Assembly (NCBI RefSeq): GCF_030708455.1
Contig: NZ_JAUYWF010000006.1
Span: 124,001-188,000 of the forward strand
Length of the DNA: 64,000 bases
Direction: 5' to 3'
From: Halomonas sp. SSL-5
Lineage (GTDB): Bacteria > Pseudomonadota > Gammaproteobacteria > Pseudomonadales > Halomonadaceae
Positions 24,373-34,600 of this stretch are shown in pieces. The translations under genes and the position numbers were made by a program. Each line of letters starts with the position of its first letter. Positions within the stretch are counted from its first letter, which is position 1. A model generated the notes under the pieces. It worked only from the letters and a program-made list of their open reading frames with translations, ran no database searches and had not been told where the DNA came from.

Positions 24373-26088
24373 ATGGGCAGGATCGTTGCCGATGGCATCG
24401 TCGATGCGCTGGAGCGTCACGGTGTCAGCGAGATCTTCGGCCAGAGCATTCCGTCTAAGGTATTTTTGGCGGCCACCGCACGGGGCATACGCCAGGTAGG
24501 GTATCGCACCGAGAATGCCGGAGCGGCAATGGCGGATGCCTATGCGCGGGTTTCCGGCAAGGTGGCGGTCGTTGCGGCGCAGAACGGCCCGGCTGCCGCA
24601 CTGCTCGTGCCCGGCCTTGCCGAAGCTTTCAAGGCTTCCATTCCCGTGGTGGCCCTGGTGCAGGACGTGGCCGTACTCAGTCGCGACAGGAATGCGTTCC
24701 AGGAACTCGATCACTTCCGTCTGTTTTCCGGGGTGGCCAAGTCGACTCGCCGCATCGAGTCGGCCGATCGCGTGGATGATGCCCTCGACATGGCTTTTGT
24801 CGAGGCCGCCTCGGGCAGGCCAGGACCGGTGGTTCTGCTGGTGCCGGTGGACATCATCGACGAGCCGGCCGGAGAGGAGGCTGCGGCTTCCCCACGCCGC
24901 AATAGGTACGGTCGCTACCCCTTGGACAGGATGCTGGCGGACCCGGGCGCGATTGCCGGCGCGGCCGATCTGATCGCGTCGTCGCGCAGGCCGGTCGCCA
25001 TCGTGGGCGGTGGTGTGCATACCGCCGGCGCTTACGCGGAAGTGGAAGCGCTTCAGAACCTGGGAGTGCCGGTGGCCACCACTGTGATGGGCAAGGGAGC
25101 GGTAGATGAGACCTCGCCGATGTCCGTCGGCGTGGTGGGTTACTTCATGGCGGCGCGCAGTCGCACGGAACGCCTGCGCTTCGTGGTTGAGGAGGCCGAT
25201 CTCGTCCTGCTGGTGGGCAACCGGACCAACCAGAACGGCACCGACAGCTGGAGCCTCTACCCCGAGGGAGCGACTTACATCCACATCGATGTCGATGGGC
25301 TGGAAGTCGGCCGCAACTATGAGGCCACGCGTCTGGTCGGCGATGCCAAGTTGACCCTTGGGGCCCTGACGCAGGCGCTGGGCGAGCGCGATCTGTCGGC
25401 CATGCAGAGCTGGTCGGCGACGGTGTCCGAGCGAATCGCTCACGAGCATGCCGCCTTCGACCGGCACCTGGCCGAGGCAGTGACGCTTTCCGCCACGCCG
25501 ATTCGGCCGGAGCGCATCCTGCGTGACCTGGATGGTTGCCTGGATGGCAACAGCCTCGTGGTGGCGGATGCCAGCTACTCCTCGATCTGGGTGGCGAACT
25601 TCCTGACGGCCAGGAAACCCGGGCGGCGTTTCTTGACCCCCAGAGGACTGGCGGGTCTCGGCTGGGGCTTGCCCTTTGCCTTGGGAGCGAAAGCGGCAAT
25701 GCCGGATGCGACGGTGCACTGTGTCACCGGTGATGGAGGCTTTGGACACGTCTGGGCCGAAATGGAAACGGCGGTGCGCATGCAACTACCGGTTATCATC
25801 ACGGTGCTCAACAACCAGACGCTCGGTTATCAGATGCACTCCGAACTGGTGCTTCACGGGGGCTACACCGATATCTGCCATTTCTCTCACGTAGACCATG
25901 CAGGCATTGCCAATGCCTGCGGGGTACGAGGTGTCAGGATTACGCATCCTGACGACTATTTGGTTGAGCTGAGGAGGGCCATTGACGACAAAGTACCCAC
26001 GTTGCTGGAAGTCATGATCGATCCAGATGCATACCCGCCAATCACGAGCTATCAAGGCAGCGAAATGCTGCCGAAAGTCAACGCATAA
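24373..26088 (+). CDS. Thiamine diphosphate-dependent enzyme (acetolactate synthase-like)
   Basis: This protein of about 571 residues has the three-domain POX/AHAS fold: an N-terminal pyrimidine-binding domain with the catalytic Glu in GYRTENAGAAMADAYAR, a middle domain (PVAIVGGGVHTAGAY) and a C-terminal ThDP-binding domain with GDGGFGHVWAEMETA and NNQTLGYQ. Start 24373 follows AGGGGG; the longer reading frame upstream is a shadow of the previous gene. True acetolactate synthase would need a small subunit, which is missing. It more likely cleaves, decarboxylates or ligates a 2-oxo intermediate of the island pathway. Confidence 0.85.
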   Translation: MGRIVADGIVDALERHGVSEIFGQSIPSKVFLAATARGIRQVGYRTENAGAAMADAYARVSGKVAVVAAQNGPAAALLVPGLAEAFKASIPVVALVQDVAVLSRDRNAFQELDHFRLFSGVAKSTRRIESADRVDDALDMAFVEAASGRPGPVVLLVPVDIIDEPAGEEAAASPRRNRYGRYPLDRMLADPGAIAGAADLIASSRRPVAIVGGGVHTAGAYAEVEALQNLGVPVATTVMGKGAVDETSPMSVGVVGYFMAARSRTERLRFVVEEADLVLLVGNRTNQNGTDSWSLYPEGATYIHIDVDGLEVGRNYEATRLVGDAKLTLGALTQALGERDLSAMQSWSATVSERIAHEHAAFDRHLAEAVTLSATPIRPERILRDLDGCLDGNSLVVADASYSSIWVANFLTARKPGRRFLTPRGLAGLGWGLPFALGAKAAMPDATVHCVTGDGGFGHVWAEMETAVRMQLPVIITVLNNQTLGYQMHSELVLHGGYTDICHFSHVDHAGIANACGVRGVRITHPDDYLVELRRAIDDKVPTLLEVMIDPDAYPPITSYQGSEMLPKVNA

Positions 26089-26120
26089 AAAGTTAGTTAC
26101 ACAGTAACAATCAGGAGCAT

Positions 26121-27350
26121 ATGACCATGAAATACAATCACAAATTCCGCCGCACTGTCATCAGAAGCGTCGTTGCGACAGCCCTGCTTGGTGGTATCTC
26201 AGCCCCTGCCTTCGCCGAGGTGAAATTCGGAGCGCTCTATCCACTGAGCGGCGGACTGGCTCTTCTCGGTGAAGAAAGCTTTCGCGGCCTGGAGCTGGCA
26301 GTCGATCAGATCAATGCGAATGGTGGCGTCCAGGGCGAGACCGTCGTGCTCGAGACGGGCGATGCCGTGGACAACAACCAGGCGATCGGCGAAGCACGCC
26401 GGCTGATCTCTCGTGAAGACGTCAAGGCGATCTTCGGCACCTATGCCTCTTCACGCTCCATCGCTGCCTCCCAGGTGGCCGAAATGAGCAAGGTACCTTA
26501 CTTTGAGCTGGGGGCCGTCGCCGACGATGTCACTGAGCGCGGTCTGAACTACGTATTCCGTACCAACCCGACTGCCTATCACATGGCCGAGACCATCATC
26601 GACATGCTGGTCGAAGGCATCGCTCCTGAACTCGGCGTCGACCCGACCGAGCTGCGCATCGGCATCATCCATGAGGATTCCAACTACGGCTCGTCGGTGG
26701 GCAAGCACCAACGTGCGTTTGCCGAAGAGGCGGGTCTGAATATCGTGATGGAAGAGCATTATCCGGCGTCAACCGTGGATATGTCTTCCATTGTGCTTTC
26801 ACTGCAGGAAGAAGAGGTCGATGTCGTTCTGCAGACCTCATATCAGGACGATTCGGTTCTGTTCCTTCGCCAGGCCAACGAGCGCGATTATCGTCCCAAG
26901 GCGATCATCGGCGGCGGCGGTGGCTACTCGATGACGCCGACTGCCGAGGCAGTGGGGCACGATGTGATCGACGGTGTCTACGATGTCGATTTCACCCAGT
27001 ACAACATTGACCCGGAATTTGCGCCTGGTATAGAGGACTTCGTGGCCTCCTATGAAGAGAAATATGAGGAATCTCCCCGCTCTGGTCACTCCTTGATGAA
27101 CTATGCCGGAGCGCTTGAACTGCTTCGTGCCATTGACGCGGGTAGCGGGTTCTCTGCCGACGAGATCAAGGAAGCCGTGCTGGCGATGGACGTCCCCGTA
27201 GGCGAAACGGCAGCCGGTATCGGCATCAAGATCGGCGAGAACAATCAGAACGAGCGTGCCAGCATGATGGGTATGCAATGGCAGGATGGCGAGTTAGTAA
27301 CCGTTTATCCGGAAGGCGCCAGCGTTGCCGACATGCGGACTAGCCAATAA
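26121..27350 (+). CDS. Liv-type ABC transporter substrate-binding protein
   Basis: This 409-residue type I periplasmic binding protein has a signal peptide ending SAPAFAEVKFGALYPLSGGLALLGEES, the usual family opening. It contains the amide/branched-chain amino-acid receptor fold (AVDQINANGGVQG, YASSRSIAASQVAEM, GIIHEDSNYGSSVG). Start 26121 has AGGAG upstream; an ATG at 26127 is an alternative. It is the receptor for the importer encoded by the next three genes. The ligand cannot be read from the sequence; homologues bind amino acids, amides, urea or aromatic acids. A GTTAC-ACA-GTAAC inverted repeat lies at 26096-26108. Confidence 0.9.
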   Translation: MTMKYNHKFRRTVIRSVVATALLGGISAPAFAEVKFGALYPLSGGLALLGEESFRGLELAVDQINANGGVQGETVVLETGDAVDNNQAIGEARRLISREDVKAIFGTYASSRSIAASQVAEMSKVPYFELGAVADDVTERGLNYVFRTNPTAYHMAETIIDMLVEGIAPELGVDPTELRIGIIHEDSNYGSSVGKHQRAFAEEAGLNIVMEEHYPASTVDMSSIVLSLQEEEVDVVLQTSYQDDSVLFLRQANERDYRPKAIIGGGGGYSMTPTAEAVGHDVIDGVYDVDFTQYNIDPEFAPGIEDFVASYEEKYEESPRSGHSLMNYAGALELLRAIDAGSGFSADEIKEAVLAMDVPVGETAAGIGIKIGENNQNERASMMGMQWQDGELVTVYPEGASVADMRTSQ

Positions 27351-27368
27351 TAGCCCCGAGGTTACCAA

Positions 27369-28250
27369 ATGGAATTAATTATTAGCCTTGTCGTCAATGG
27401 GTTAATGCTTGGTAGCCTTTATGCCATGGTCAGCGTCGGTTTGACGCTGATCTTTGGCATAACGAAGGTTATCAACTTTGCTCATGGCGAATTCATGATG
27501 ATAGGGATGATGCTGACTTACATCGTAACGACCTATCTCGGCATTCACCCCTATTTGACGATGGTCTTCATCGTTCCCTTGTTGTTCGGGTTGGGCATTT
27601 TCGTTCAGAAGTTCCTGATAGAACCGCTGAAGGATTCGGATGAGCACATCCAGATATTTGCGACCGTCGGCCTGTCGATTGCCATGATAAACCTGGTGTT
27701 GATGATCGCGGGTTCCGATAATTTTAATACGCCGTCCAGCGGCATGCGCCATACCTTGGGCTTGGGGCCGGCAACGATTCTGACTGGACAGGTCGTCATC
27801 ATGCTGTGCTCGATCTTCATGGTTGGTGGGCTGCATCTGTTCCTGACGCGAACGCAGATGGGACGTGCCATTCGAGCCACCGCTCAGAACCGCAATGCTG
27901 CGCAGCTGATGGGCATTAACGTGTCGCGCATCAATATGGTGACCTTCGGTATCGGTATCGCTTGCGTCGGTGTCGCTGCCGTTCTGCTTTCTCCGTTGTA
28001 TCCCGTCAATGCTCAAACGGGGCAAAGCTTCGTCCTGATTGCTTTCGTGATCGTCGTCATGGGGGGGTTGGGCAGCATCACTGGAGCTTTCTTTGCCGCT
28101 TTGATCATTGGCCTCGTGGATTCTTTTGCTGGTTTCTATCTGGGGTCGTCACTGAAGGATGTCGCGGTGTTCGGTATCTTCCTGCTGATCCTGATATTCC
28201 GCCCGTCCGGGCTGTTCGGCAAGGCAAGAAAACTGGCACACGTGTCTTGA
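27369..28250 (+). CDS. Liv-type ABC transporter permease (LivH family)
   Basis: This 293-residue inner-membrane protein has about eight helices and the family motifs GLMLGSLYAMVSVGLTLIFGITKVINFAHGEFMMIG at the start, RATAQNRNAAQLMGINV (the EAA-like coupling loop to the ATPase) and VIVVMGGLGSITGAFFAALIIG near the end. It follows the binding protein by 18 bp and precedes the fused permease/ATPase gene. Confidence 0.92.
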   Translation: MELIISLVVNGLMLGSLYAMVSVGLTLIFGITKVINFAHGEFMMIGMMLTYIVTTYLGIHPYLTMVFIVPLLFGLGIFVQKFLIEPLKDSDEHIQIFATVGLSIAMINLVLMIAGSDNFNTPSSGMRHTLGLGPATILTGQVVIMLCSIFMVGGLHLFLTRTQMGRAIRATAQNRNAAQLMGINVSRINMVTFGIGIACVGVAAVLLSPLYPVNAQTGQSFVLIAFVIVVMGGLGSITGAFFAALIIGLVDSFAGFYLGSSLKDVAVFGIFLLILIFRPSGLFGKARKLAHVS

Positions 28251-28281
28251 GAAACGCTGTGGCGTCACCGGAGAAAGTGTC

Positions 28282-30117
28282 ATGAACGATAAGACGATAT
28301 CCTCTGCACCGGCGAGGAGTCATGGGGGCGGTATGCAATGGTTTCTCAACAAGAAGATACTGTTCTTCATTACCCTGGCCAGCTTGATTCTCATCCCGAT
28401 AGGTGTCGGCGATGATTACATCTACCATATCTTCATCACCATCTGTCTGTTTGCCGGGCTGTCGACCGCCTGGAACATCGTGGGCGGCTATGCAGGGCAG
28501 CTCTCGCTAGGGCACGCGATCTATTACGGCATCGGCGCCTACACGGGAATGCTGATGCTCAACGCGGGCGTTTCTCCCTGGATCAGCATGTTCGTTGGGG
28601 CCATTCTGGCCGCCGGGGTGGCGGTCGCCATCAGCTACCCCTGCTTCAAACTGCATGGGCCGTTCTATGCTCTTGCCTCCATTGCTTTTCTGGAGGTCTT
28701 TCATGTCATTTCGCTGAACTGGGTCGGCCTGACGGGTGGTGCCAATGGCGTGATGGTGCCCCTCGAGATGGGCTGGAGCACCATGATCTTCACGGAGCGG
28801 CTGCCTTCGCTGGTGATCGTATTCGGGCTGATGTCGTTTGCCCTCGCCATTGCCTGGGCGATCCGCCGCAGCAAGCTGGGTTTCCAGTTGATTGCCACCC
28901 GTGAGCGTGAATCGGCTGCCAGGGGAGCCGCGATTCGCACAGTGCATGTGCGGTTGTATGCGGCGGCGATTTCCGCCGGCCTCACGGCCATGCTCGGGAC
29001 TTTCCATGGTTCGTACCTGACGTTCATCGAGCCAGAATCGGCATTCAATCTGACGTTTTCCATTCAGATCGTTCTGTTCGCCCTGGTGGGTGGGCTGGGC
29101 ACCATTTTCGGTCCGCTATACGGTACGATTCTGCTGGTGCCCATCACGGAGCTGGCGCGTGGCTGGCTGGGTTCCAGTGCCATCGGCCTGCATGGGTTCG
29201 TATACGGGGTCGTACTGATTCTGGTGGTGCTGTTCATGCCGGATGGCATCATGAGCCTCATCCAGCGCTACCTGCCGACTTCCCGGATTCGCCGATTCGA
29301 CACCAGCGTCGAGAGCCCCGTCGATCACGTTCACCTGGACGACATAAGGAAACCCAAGCGCCCGCCGATCGGCGATGTGGTGCTCAAGGTCGAACATCTC
29401 GACAAGCACTTCGGGGGCTTGCACGTAACCAACGATGTCTCCTTCGAACTGCATAAGGGGGAAGTGTTGGGGATCATCGGGCCCAACGGTGCAGGCAAGA
29501 CCACGGTCTTCAACATGATTTCCGGCTTCTTGCGTGCTGACTCCGGTTCGGTTGCGGTGCTCGGCGAGGACGGCCACTTTATTTCCCCGAAAACGCCCGG
29601 TGCCTTTGCCAGGAGCGGTGTCGGCCGGACCTTCCAGATCGTTCAGCCTTTCGCGGCTATGACGGTGGAAGAGAACATCATGGTGGGTGCCTTCCATCGC
29701 TTCCGCTCGGTGGAGCAGTGTCGCAAGGCGGCACGTGAGATCGCCTACGAACTCGGGCTGTATCGCTTCCTGGACGAAGAGGCCAGAAATCTTCCCATTG
29801 GCGGCCTTAAGCGCCTCGAGGTGGCCCGTGTTATGGCGATGCGTCCGCGCATCCTGCTGTTGGATGAGGTAATGGCCGGCATCAATCCCGCCGACCTCAG
29901 GGAAGCCATCGAACTGATCAAGGTGATTCGTAACAGCGGCATCAGCATCATTGCCATCGAACACGTGATGCAGGCCGTCATGGAGCTCTCGGACCGCGTG
30001 ATCGTGATTAGTTCCGGCGAGATTCTCGCGCAAGGCAAACCGGAGGAAGTGGTGAAGAACGAGGCTGTCATTGAGGCCTATCTCGGTAAGGAGGCGTCCG
30101 ATGCTGCGACTGAATAA
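28282..30117 (+). CDS. Fused LivM-type permease and LivG-type ATPase
   Basis: This 611-residue protein joins two usually separate subunits. Residues about 1-330 are a LivM permease (TAWNIVGGYAGQLSLGHAIYYGIGAYTG, VGGLGTIFGPLYGTILLVPITE). After a charged linker (about 330-365) comes a LivG-like ATPase: Walker A GPNGAGKTT near residue 400, VGRTFQIVQPFAAMTVEENIMVG, a divergent signature LPIGGLKRLEVARVMAM and Walker B LLLDEVMAGINP. The fusion fixes subunit stoichiometry and is known but not the common arrangement. Its end overlaps livF by 17 bp. Confidence 0.92.
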   Translation: MNDKTISSAPARSHGGGMQWFLNKKILFFITLASLILIPIGVGDDYIYHIFITICLFAGLSTAWNIVGGYAGQLSLGHAIYYGIGAYTGMLMLNAGVSPWISMFVGAILAAGVAVAISYPCFKLHGPFYALASIAFLEVFHVISLNWVGLTGGANGVMVPLEMGWSTMIFTERLPSLVIVFGLMSFALAIAWAIRRSKLGFQLIATRERESAARGAAIRTVHVRLYAAAISAGLTAMLGTFHGSYLTFIEPESAFNLTFSIQIVLFALVGGLGTIFGPLYGTILLVPITELARGWLGSSAIGLHGFVYGVVLILVVLFMPDGIMSLIQRYLPTSRIRRFDTSVESPVDHVHLDDIRKPKRPPIGDVVLKVEHLDKHFGGLHVTNDVSFELHKGEVLGIIGPNGAGKTTVFNMISGFLRADSGSVAVLGEDGHFISPKTPGAFARSGVGRTFQIVQPFAAMTVEENIMVGAFHRFRSVEQCRKAAREIAYELGLYRFLDEEARNLPIGGLKRLEVARVMAMRPRILLLDEVMAGINPADLREAIELIKVIRNSGISIIAIEHVMQAVMELSDRVIVISSGEILAQGKPEEVVKNEAVIEAYLGKEASDAATE

Positions 30118-30805
30118 TGTGACGGCCGGCTATGGTGCTACCACGATCCTGCACGATGTCTCGCTGGAGGTGAACGAAGGTGAAGTCGTCACCATCGTGG
30201 GGGGTAACGGTGCCGGCAAGACGACTACTCTGAGAACGGTGTCCGGTTTGATCGAGGCCACCGCCGGGAGCATCACCTTCGAAGGCGAGGACATTACCCA
30301 CTTGCCGGCGCATCAGTTGGTGAACCGCGGGATCACACTTATCCCCGAGGCGCGTCAGCTCTTTCCGGAAATGACCGTGCTCGAGAACATCCAGATGGGC
30401 GCTTATCGTCCGGCGGCAAAGTCTCGATACGACCAGCGACTGGAAGAGGTGTTGACACTGTTTCCCCGCGTGAAGGAGCGCCTTCATCAGCAGGCGGAAT
30501 CGCTGTCGGGCGGTGAGCAGCAGATGGTTGCCATCGCGCGTGGGATGATGGCCTGTCCCAAGCTGATGATGTTCGATGAGCCCTCCCTGGGGCTGGCGCC
30601 GATCGTGGTCTCCCAGGTCTTCGAGGTGGTCAAGCGGATTGCCGAGAGCGGCACGACGGTGTTGATCGTCGAACAGAACGTGAATCAGACGCTCAAGGTC
30701 GCCGACAGGGCCTACGTCATCGAGAACGGAAGAATGGTGATGGATGGCCAGGCGGAAGAACTGATGGGCGATGACCACATTCGAAAAGCATATCTGGGGA
30801 TTTGA
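30101..30805 (+). CDS. livF: Liv-type ABC transporter ATPase (LivF family)
   Basis: This 234-residue ATPase has Walker A GGNGAGKTTTLRTVSGL, signature LSGGEQQMVAIARGM, Walker B LMMFDEPSLGLAP and an H-loop region at LIVEQNVNQTLK. The LivF hallmark ITLIPEARQLFPEMTVLENI is present. Start 30101 (MLRLNNVTAGYG) has a strong AAGGAGG Shine-Dalgarno and overlaps the preceding gene; the longer upstream start would add an unrelated tail. It pairs with the fused permease/ATPase to give a heterodimeric motor. Confidence 0.92.
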   Translation: MLRLNNVTAGYGATTILHDVSLEVNEGEVVTIVGGNGAGKTTTLRTVSGLIEATAGSITFEGEDITHLPAHQLVNRGITLIPEARQLFPEMTVLENIQMGAYRPAAKSRYDQRLEEVLTLFPRVKERLHQQAESLSGGEQQMVAIARGMMACPKLMMFDEPSLGLAPIVVSQVFEVVKRIAESGTTVLIVEQNVNQTLKVADRAYVIENGRMVMDGQAEELMGDDHIRKAYLGI

Positions 30806-30808
30806 GAC

Positions 30809-31606
30809 ATGGCTTTAGAGAGTTCCTTACGCTATAGACCCAGCCATGTCGGTCGACATGTGCTCGTCACCGGCGGTGGTGCCGGCATTGGCAGGGCCAT
30901 TGCCATGGCGTTTGCGTCGCGTGGTGCCAATGTCTCGGTCATGGACTGGTCGGTCGACAGCGCCCGAGAGGTTTGCAATGCCATCCGGGAAGCGGGAAGG
31001 GGCGATGCCTATCCGTTGTCGGTCGACGTTTCCGATTACGCCGCGGTCGAACGCGGCGTGAGAGAGGCGGAAGTCCACTTTGGCGCCCCCGTCGATAGCG
31101 TGGTCAACAATGCCGGGATATCTCCCAAGCATGGCGGCCTGCCGGCCTCCGTCTGTGACATGGCGCCGGAAGAGTGGAATCAGGTGGTGGGGGTCAATCT
31201 GACGGGGGCCTTCAATACCATCCGCGCGGTGGGTGATGGCATGCGTCGTGCGCGGCGGGGCCATATCGTCAACATGTCCTCCGTTGCCGGCAAGACCCAC
31301 TCGCCGGTGGTGGCGTGCCATTATGCGGCGACCAAGTCAGCCATCATCGGCTTCACCAAGCACCTGGCCGCCGAACTGGGGCCTTACGACATTCGCGTCA
31401 ATGCGATTGCCCCGGGCCGGATCGAGACGCCGATGGTGCTTGCGGTGGATGCTGCTATCAACGATGAGCAGGTTCGCCTGACTCCGCTCGGTCGTCTGGG
31501 CAAGCCGGATGAAGTCGCGGACCTGGCGCTGTATCTGACGTCGGACGAGTCGAGTTTCGTCACGGGACAGACCATCGATGTAGCCGGTGGGCTTTACATG
31601 ACTTGA
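30809..31606 (+). CDS. SDR-family dehydrogenase
   Basis: This 265-residue classical SDR has TGGGAGIGRAIAMAF, VNNAGISPK, catalytic Ser in MSSVAGKTHS, Tyr/Lys in YAATKSA and the C-terminal FVTGQTIDVAGGLYM. An acidic residue after the second strand (VMDWSVDSA) suggests NAD preference. It is the last gene of the transporter operon, four bases after livF, and is followed by a terminator. It probably oxidises a hydroxyl group of the imported compound. Confidence 0.88.
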   Translation: MALESSLRYRPSHVGRHVLVTGGGAGIGRAIAMAFASRGANVSVMDWSVDSAREVCNAIREAGRGDAYPLSVDVSDYAAVERGVREAEVHFGAPVDSVVNNAGISPKHGGLPASVCDMAPEEWNQVVGVNLTGAFNTIRAVGDGMRRARRGHIVNMSSVAGKTHSPVVACHYAATKSAIIGFTKHLAAELGPYDIRVNAIAPGRIETPMVLAVDAAINDEQVRLTPLGRLGKPDEVADLALYLTSDESSFVTGQTIDVAGGLYMT

Positions 31607-31659
31607 TACAGCCTTCCGGACGATCTAGCACGCGCGACTGCGATGTTGTGTTTCCCCTT

Positions 31660-31684
31660 GCCCAGCTTCGTGCTGGGCTTTTTT
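31660..31684 (+). terminator. Terminator at the end of the Liv/SDR operon
   Basis: A 7-bp stem (GCCCAGC/GCTGGGC), TTCGT loop and six Ts. It ends only 12 bp before the next start codon, so the ydiJ-like gene must have its promoter inside this segment or depend on readthrough. Confidence 0.85.
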
Positions 31685-31696
31685 CCCCGAGATACC

Positions 31697-34600
31697 ATGA
31701 TCGCTAGACTGGATAAGGCCTACACCGACCCGGGCACGCGCCTCGCCGCACCTTACCTGCGTTTTCTCGAAGCCCTGAAGGCCGCCGGTTTCGAGGGCGA
31801 GATCGCCCCGGACTACGCCGACCGCACGGTGCTGGCCACCGACAACTCCATCTACCAGCGCCTGCCCCAGGCGGTGCTCTTTCCCCGCCACGGCGAAGAC
31901 CTGCAGCGCATCGCCCACCTGGCCGGCCAGGTCGAGCATCGCCGCGTGGTACTCACCCCCCGCGGTGGCGGCACCGGCACCAACGGCCAGTCGCTCACCG
32001 ACGGCCTGGTGGTGGACGTGTCGCGGCACATGAACCGGATTCTCGAGATCGACGTCGAGAACCGCCGGGTGCGGGTCCAGGCCGGCGTGGTAAAGGACCA
32101 GCTCAACGCGGCGCTCAAGCCTCACGGGCTGTTCTTCGCCCCCGACCTCTCGACCTCCAACCGCGCCACCATCGGCGGCATGATCGCAACCGACGCCAGC
32201 GGCCAGGGCAGCTGCGAGTACGGCAAGACCCGCAACCACGTGCTCGAGCTCGGGATGCTGCTGCTGGGCGGCGAGCGCCTCACCGGCCGCCCGGTGGAGG
32301 ACGCCGAGCTCGAGACGCTGTGCGCCCGCCAGGACGCCACCGGCCGTGCCTTCCGCACGGCCCGGGAGATCATCGACACCCAGGGCGGGCTGATCGCCGA
32401 GAAGTTCCCGCCCCTCAACCGCTGCCTGACCGGCTACGACCTGGCGCATCTGCGCGATGACCAGGGGCGGCTGGACATGAACAGCCTGCTTTGCGGCGCC
32501 GAGGGGTCGCTGGGCCTGCTCGACGAGGCGGTACTCAACGTGCTGCCGATCCCCGGGCACTCCACCCTGGTCAACGTGCGCTACGCCGGCTTCATGGACG
32601 CCCTGCGCGACGCCAAGGCGCTCATGGCGAGCGACGCCACGCCCACCTCCATCGAGACGGTGGACGACAGGGTGCTGATGCTCGCCATGGAGGACTTCGT
32701 CTGGGACAGCGTGGCCGAGTTCTTCCCCGGCGGCGAGACCCCGGTGCGCGGCATCAACCTGGTGGAGTTCAACGACGATGACCCCGAGCGCCTTGGCGAG
32801 CGCGTCGCGGCCTTCTGTCGCCACCTGGAGAGCGACCGCGGCGTCGAACGCCTGGGTTTCACCCTGGCCGAGGGGCGCGATGCCATCAAGCGGGTCTACG
32901 CCATGCGCAAGCGCGCCGTGGGCCTGCTCGGGAACGCCAAGGGCGAGAAACGCCCCATCCCCTTCGTGGAGGACACCGCGGTGCCCCCGGAGCACCTCGC
33001 CGACTTCATCGCCGAGTTCCGCGCCGCCCTCGACGCCCGGGGCCTTGCGTACGGCATGTTCGGCCACGTGGATGCCGGGGTGCTGCACGTGCGCCCGGCC
33101 ATCGACATGAAGGACCCCGCACAGGAACGGCTGATTCGCGAGGTCTCCGACGAGGTGGCCGAACTGACCCGGAAGTACGGCGGCCTGCTGTGGGGCGAGC
33201 ACGGCAAGGGGGTACGCTCGGAGTATGCGCCCAGGTTCTTCGGCGAGCTCTACCCCAGCCTGCAGCGGATCAAGGCGGCCTTTGATCCCCATAACCAGTT
33301 GAACCCCGGCAAGATCGCGACGCCGCTCTCCTCTTCTACCCCACCCGCCCCCGTGGGGAGCCCGCCCGAAGCCGCGGGTACAGCTTCTATCCCGCCCGAT
33401 GCCGCGGGCACAGCGTCTATCCCGCCCGACGCCGCGGGAACGGCCTCGCAAGCCAGCGCCGCCGATCAGGCGGAGGCGGTCAGGTGGGTCGACCCGGGAC
33501 TGCTGACCATCGATGGTGTGCCGACCCGGGGCCAGCTGGATCGTACCATCGACGAGCGGGTGTGGCAGGCCCACGCCGCCACCGTCTACTGCAACGGCAA
33601 CGGCGCCTGCTACAACTATGACCCCGATGACGCCATGTGCCCGTCGTGGAAGGCCACCCGCGACCGCATCCACTCCCCCAAGGGACGCGCCGGCCTGATC
33701 CGCGAGTGGCTGCGCCTGCAGGGCGAGGCCGGCGTCGACCTGATCGAGGAGGCACGAAAGAAGAAGGCCGAGGGCGCCTGGGGCTTCGTCAAGGACTTCC
33801 CCAGGCGGCTCAGGAACACCCTGGCCAGGCGGCGCGGCGAGGAGGACTTCTCCCACGAGGTCTACGACGCCATGGCCGGCTGCCTGGCCTGCAAGTCCTG
33901 CGCCGGCCAGTGCCCGATCAAGGTCAACGTGCCCGACTCGCGCGCGCAGTTCCTCGAGGTCTATCACGGCCGCTACCTGCGCCCGGTGCGCGACTACCTG
34001 ATCGGCGGCCTGGAGTTCATGGTCCCGACCCTGTCGCGCATCGCCCCGCTCTATAATGCGGCCCTGGGCAATCGCCTGGTGGAGCGCCTGCTGGCCGGCC
34101 CCGTCGGCATGGTGGACAGCCCGACGCTCTCCCGCGCCAGCCTGAGGAAGCAGCTGGCGGCCTGGGGCGTCGCCGAGGCGACGCCCACCTCGCTGGGCCT
34201 GCTCACCGATGCCCAGAAGGCGCGCAGTGTGGTGATCGTCCAGGACGCCTTCACCAGCTACTTCGAGGCCCGGCTGGTGATGGATATCGTCGAGCTGCTC
34301 AGCCGGCTGGATATCAAGGTATTCGTGGCGCCCTTCTCCCCCAACGGCAAGCCGCTCAACGTGCAGGGCTTCCTGGGTGCCTTCGAGCGTACCGCCGCGA
34401 AGCAGGCCAGGCGGCTGCGCGCCTTGGCCGAGTTCGGCGTGCCCCAGGTGGGCATCGACCCGGCCATGACCCTCACCTATCGCCAGGAGTACGTGAAGGT
34501 GCTGGGGGCCGACGCCGTGCCCGAGGTACTGATGCTGCAGGAGTGGCTGGCCGCCCTCCTGCCGACCCTTGCCCCCCGCCGACTGGCGGTGACGGGGCCC

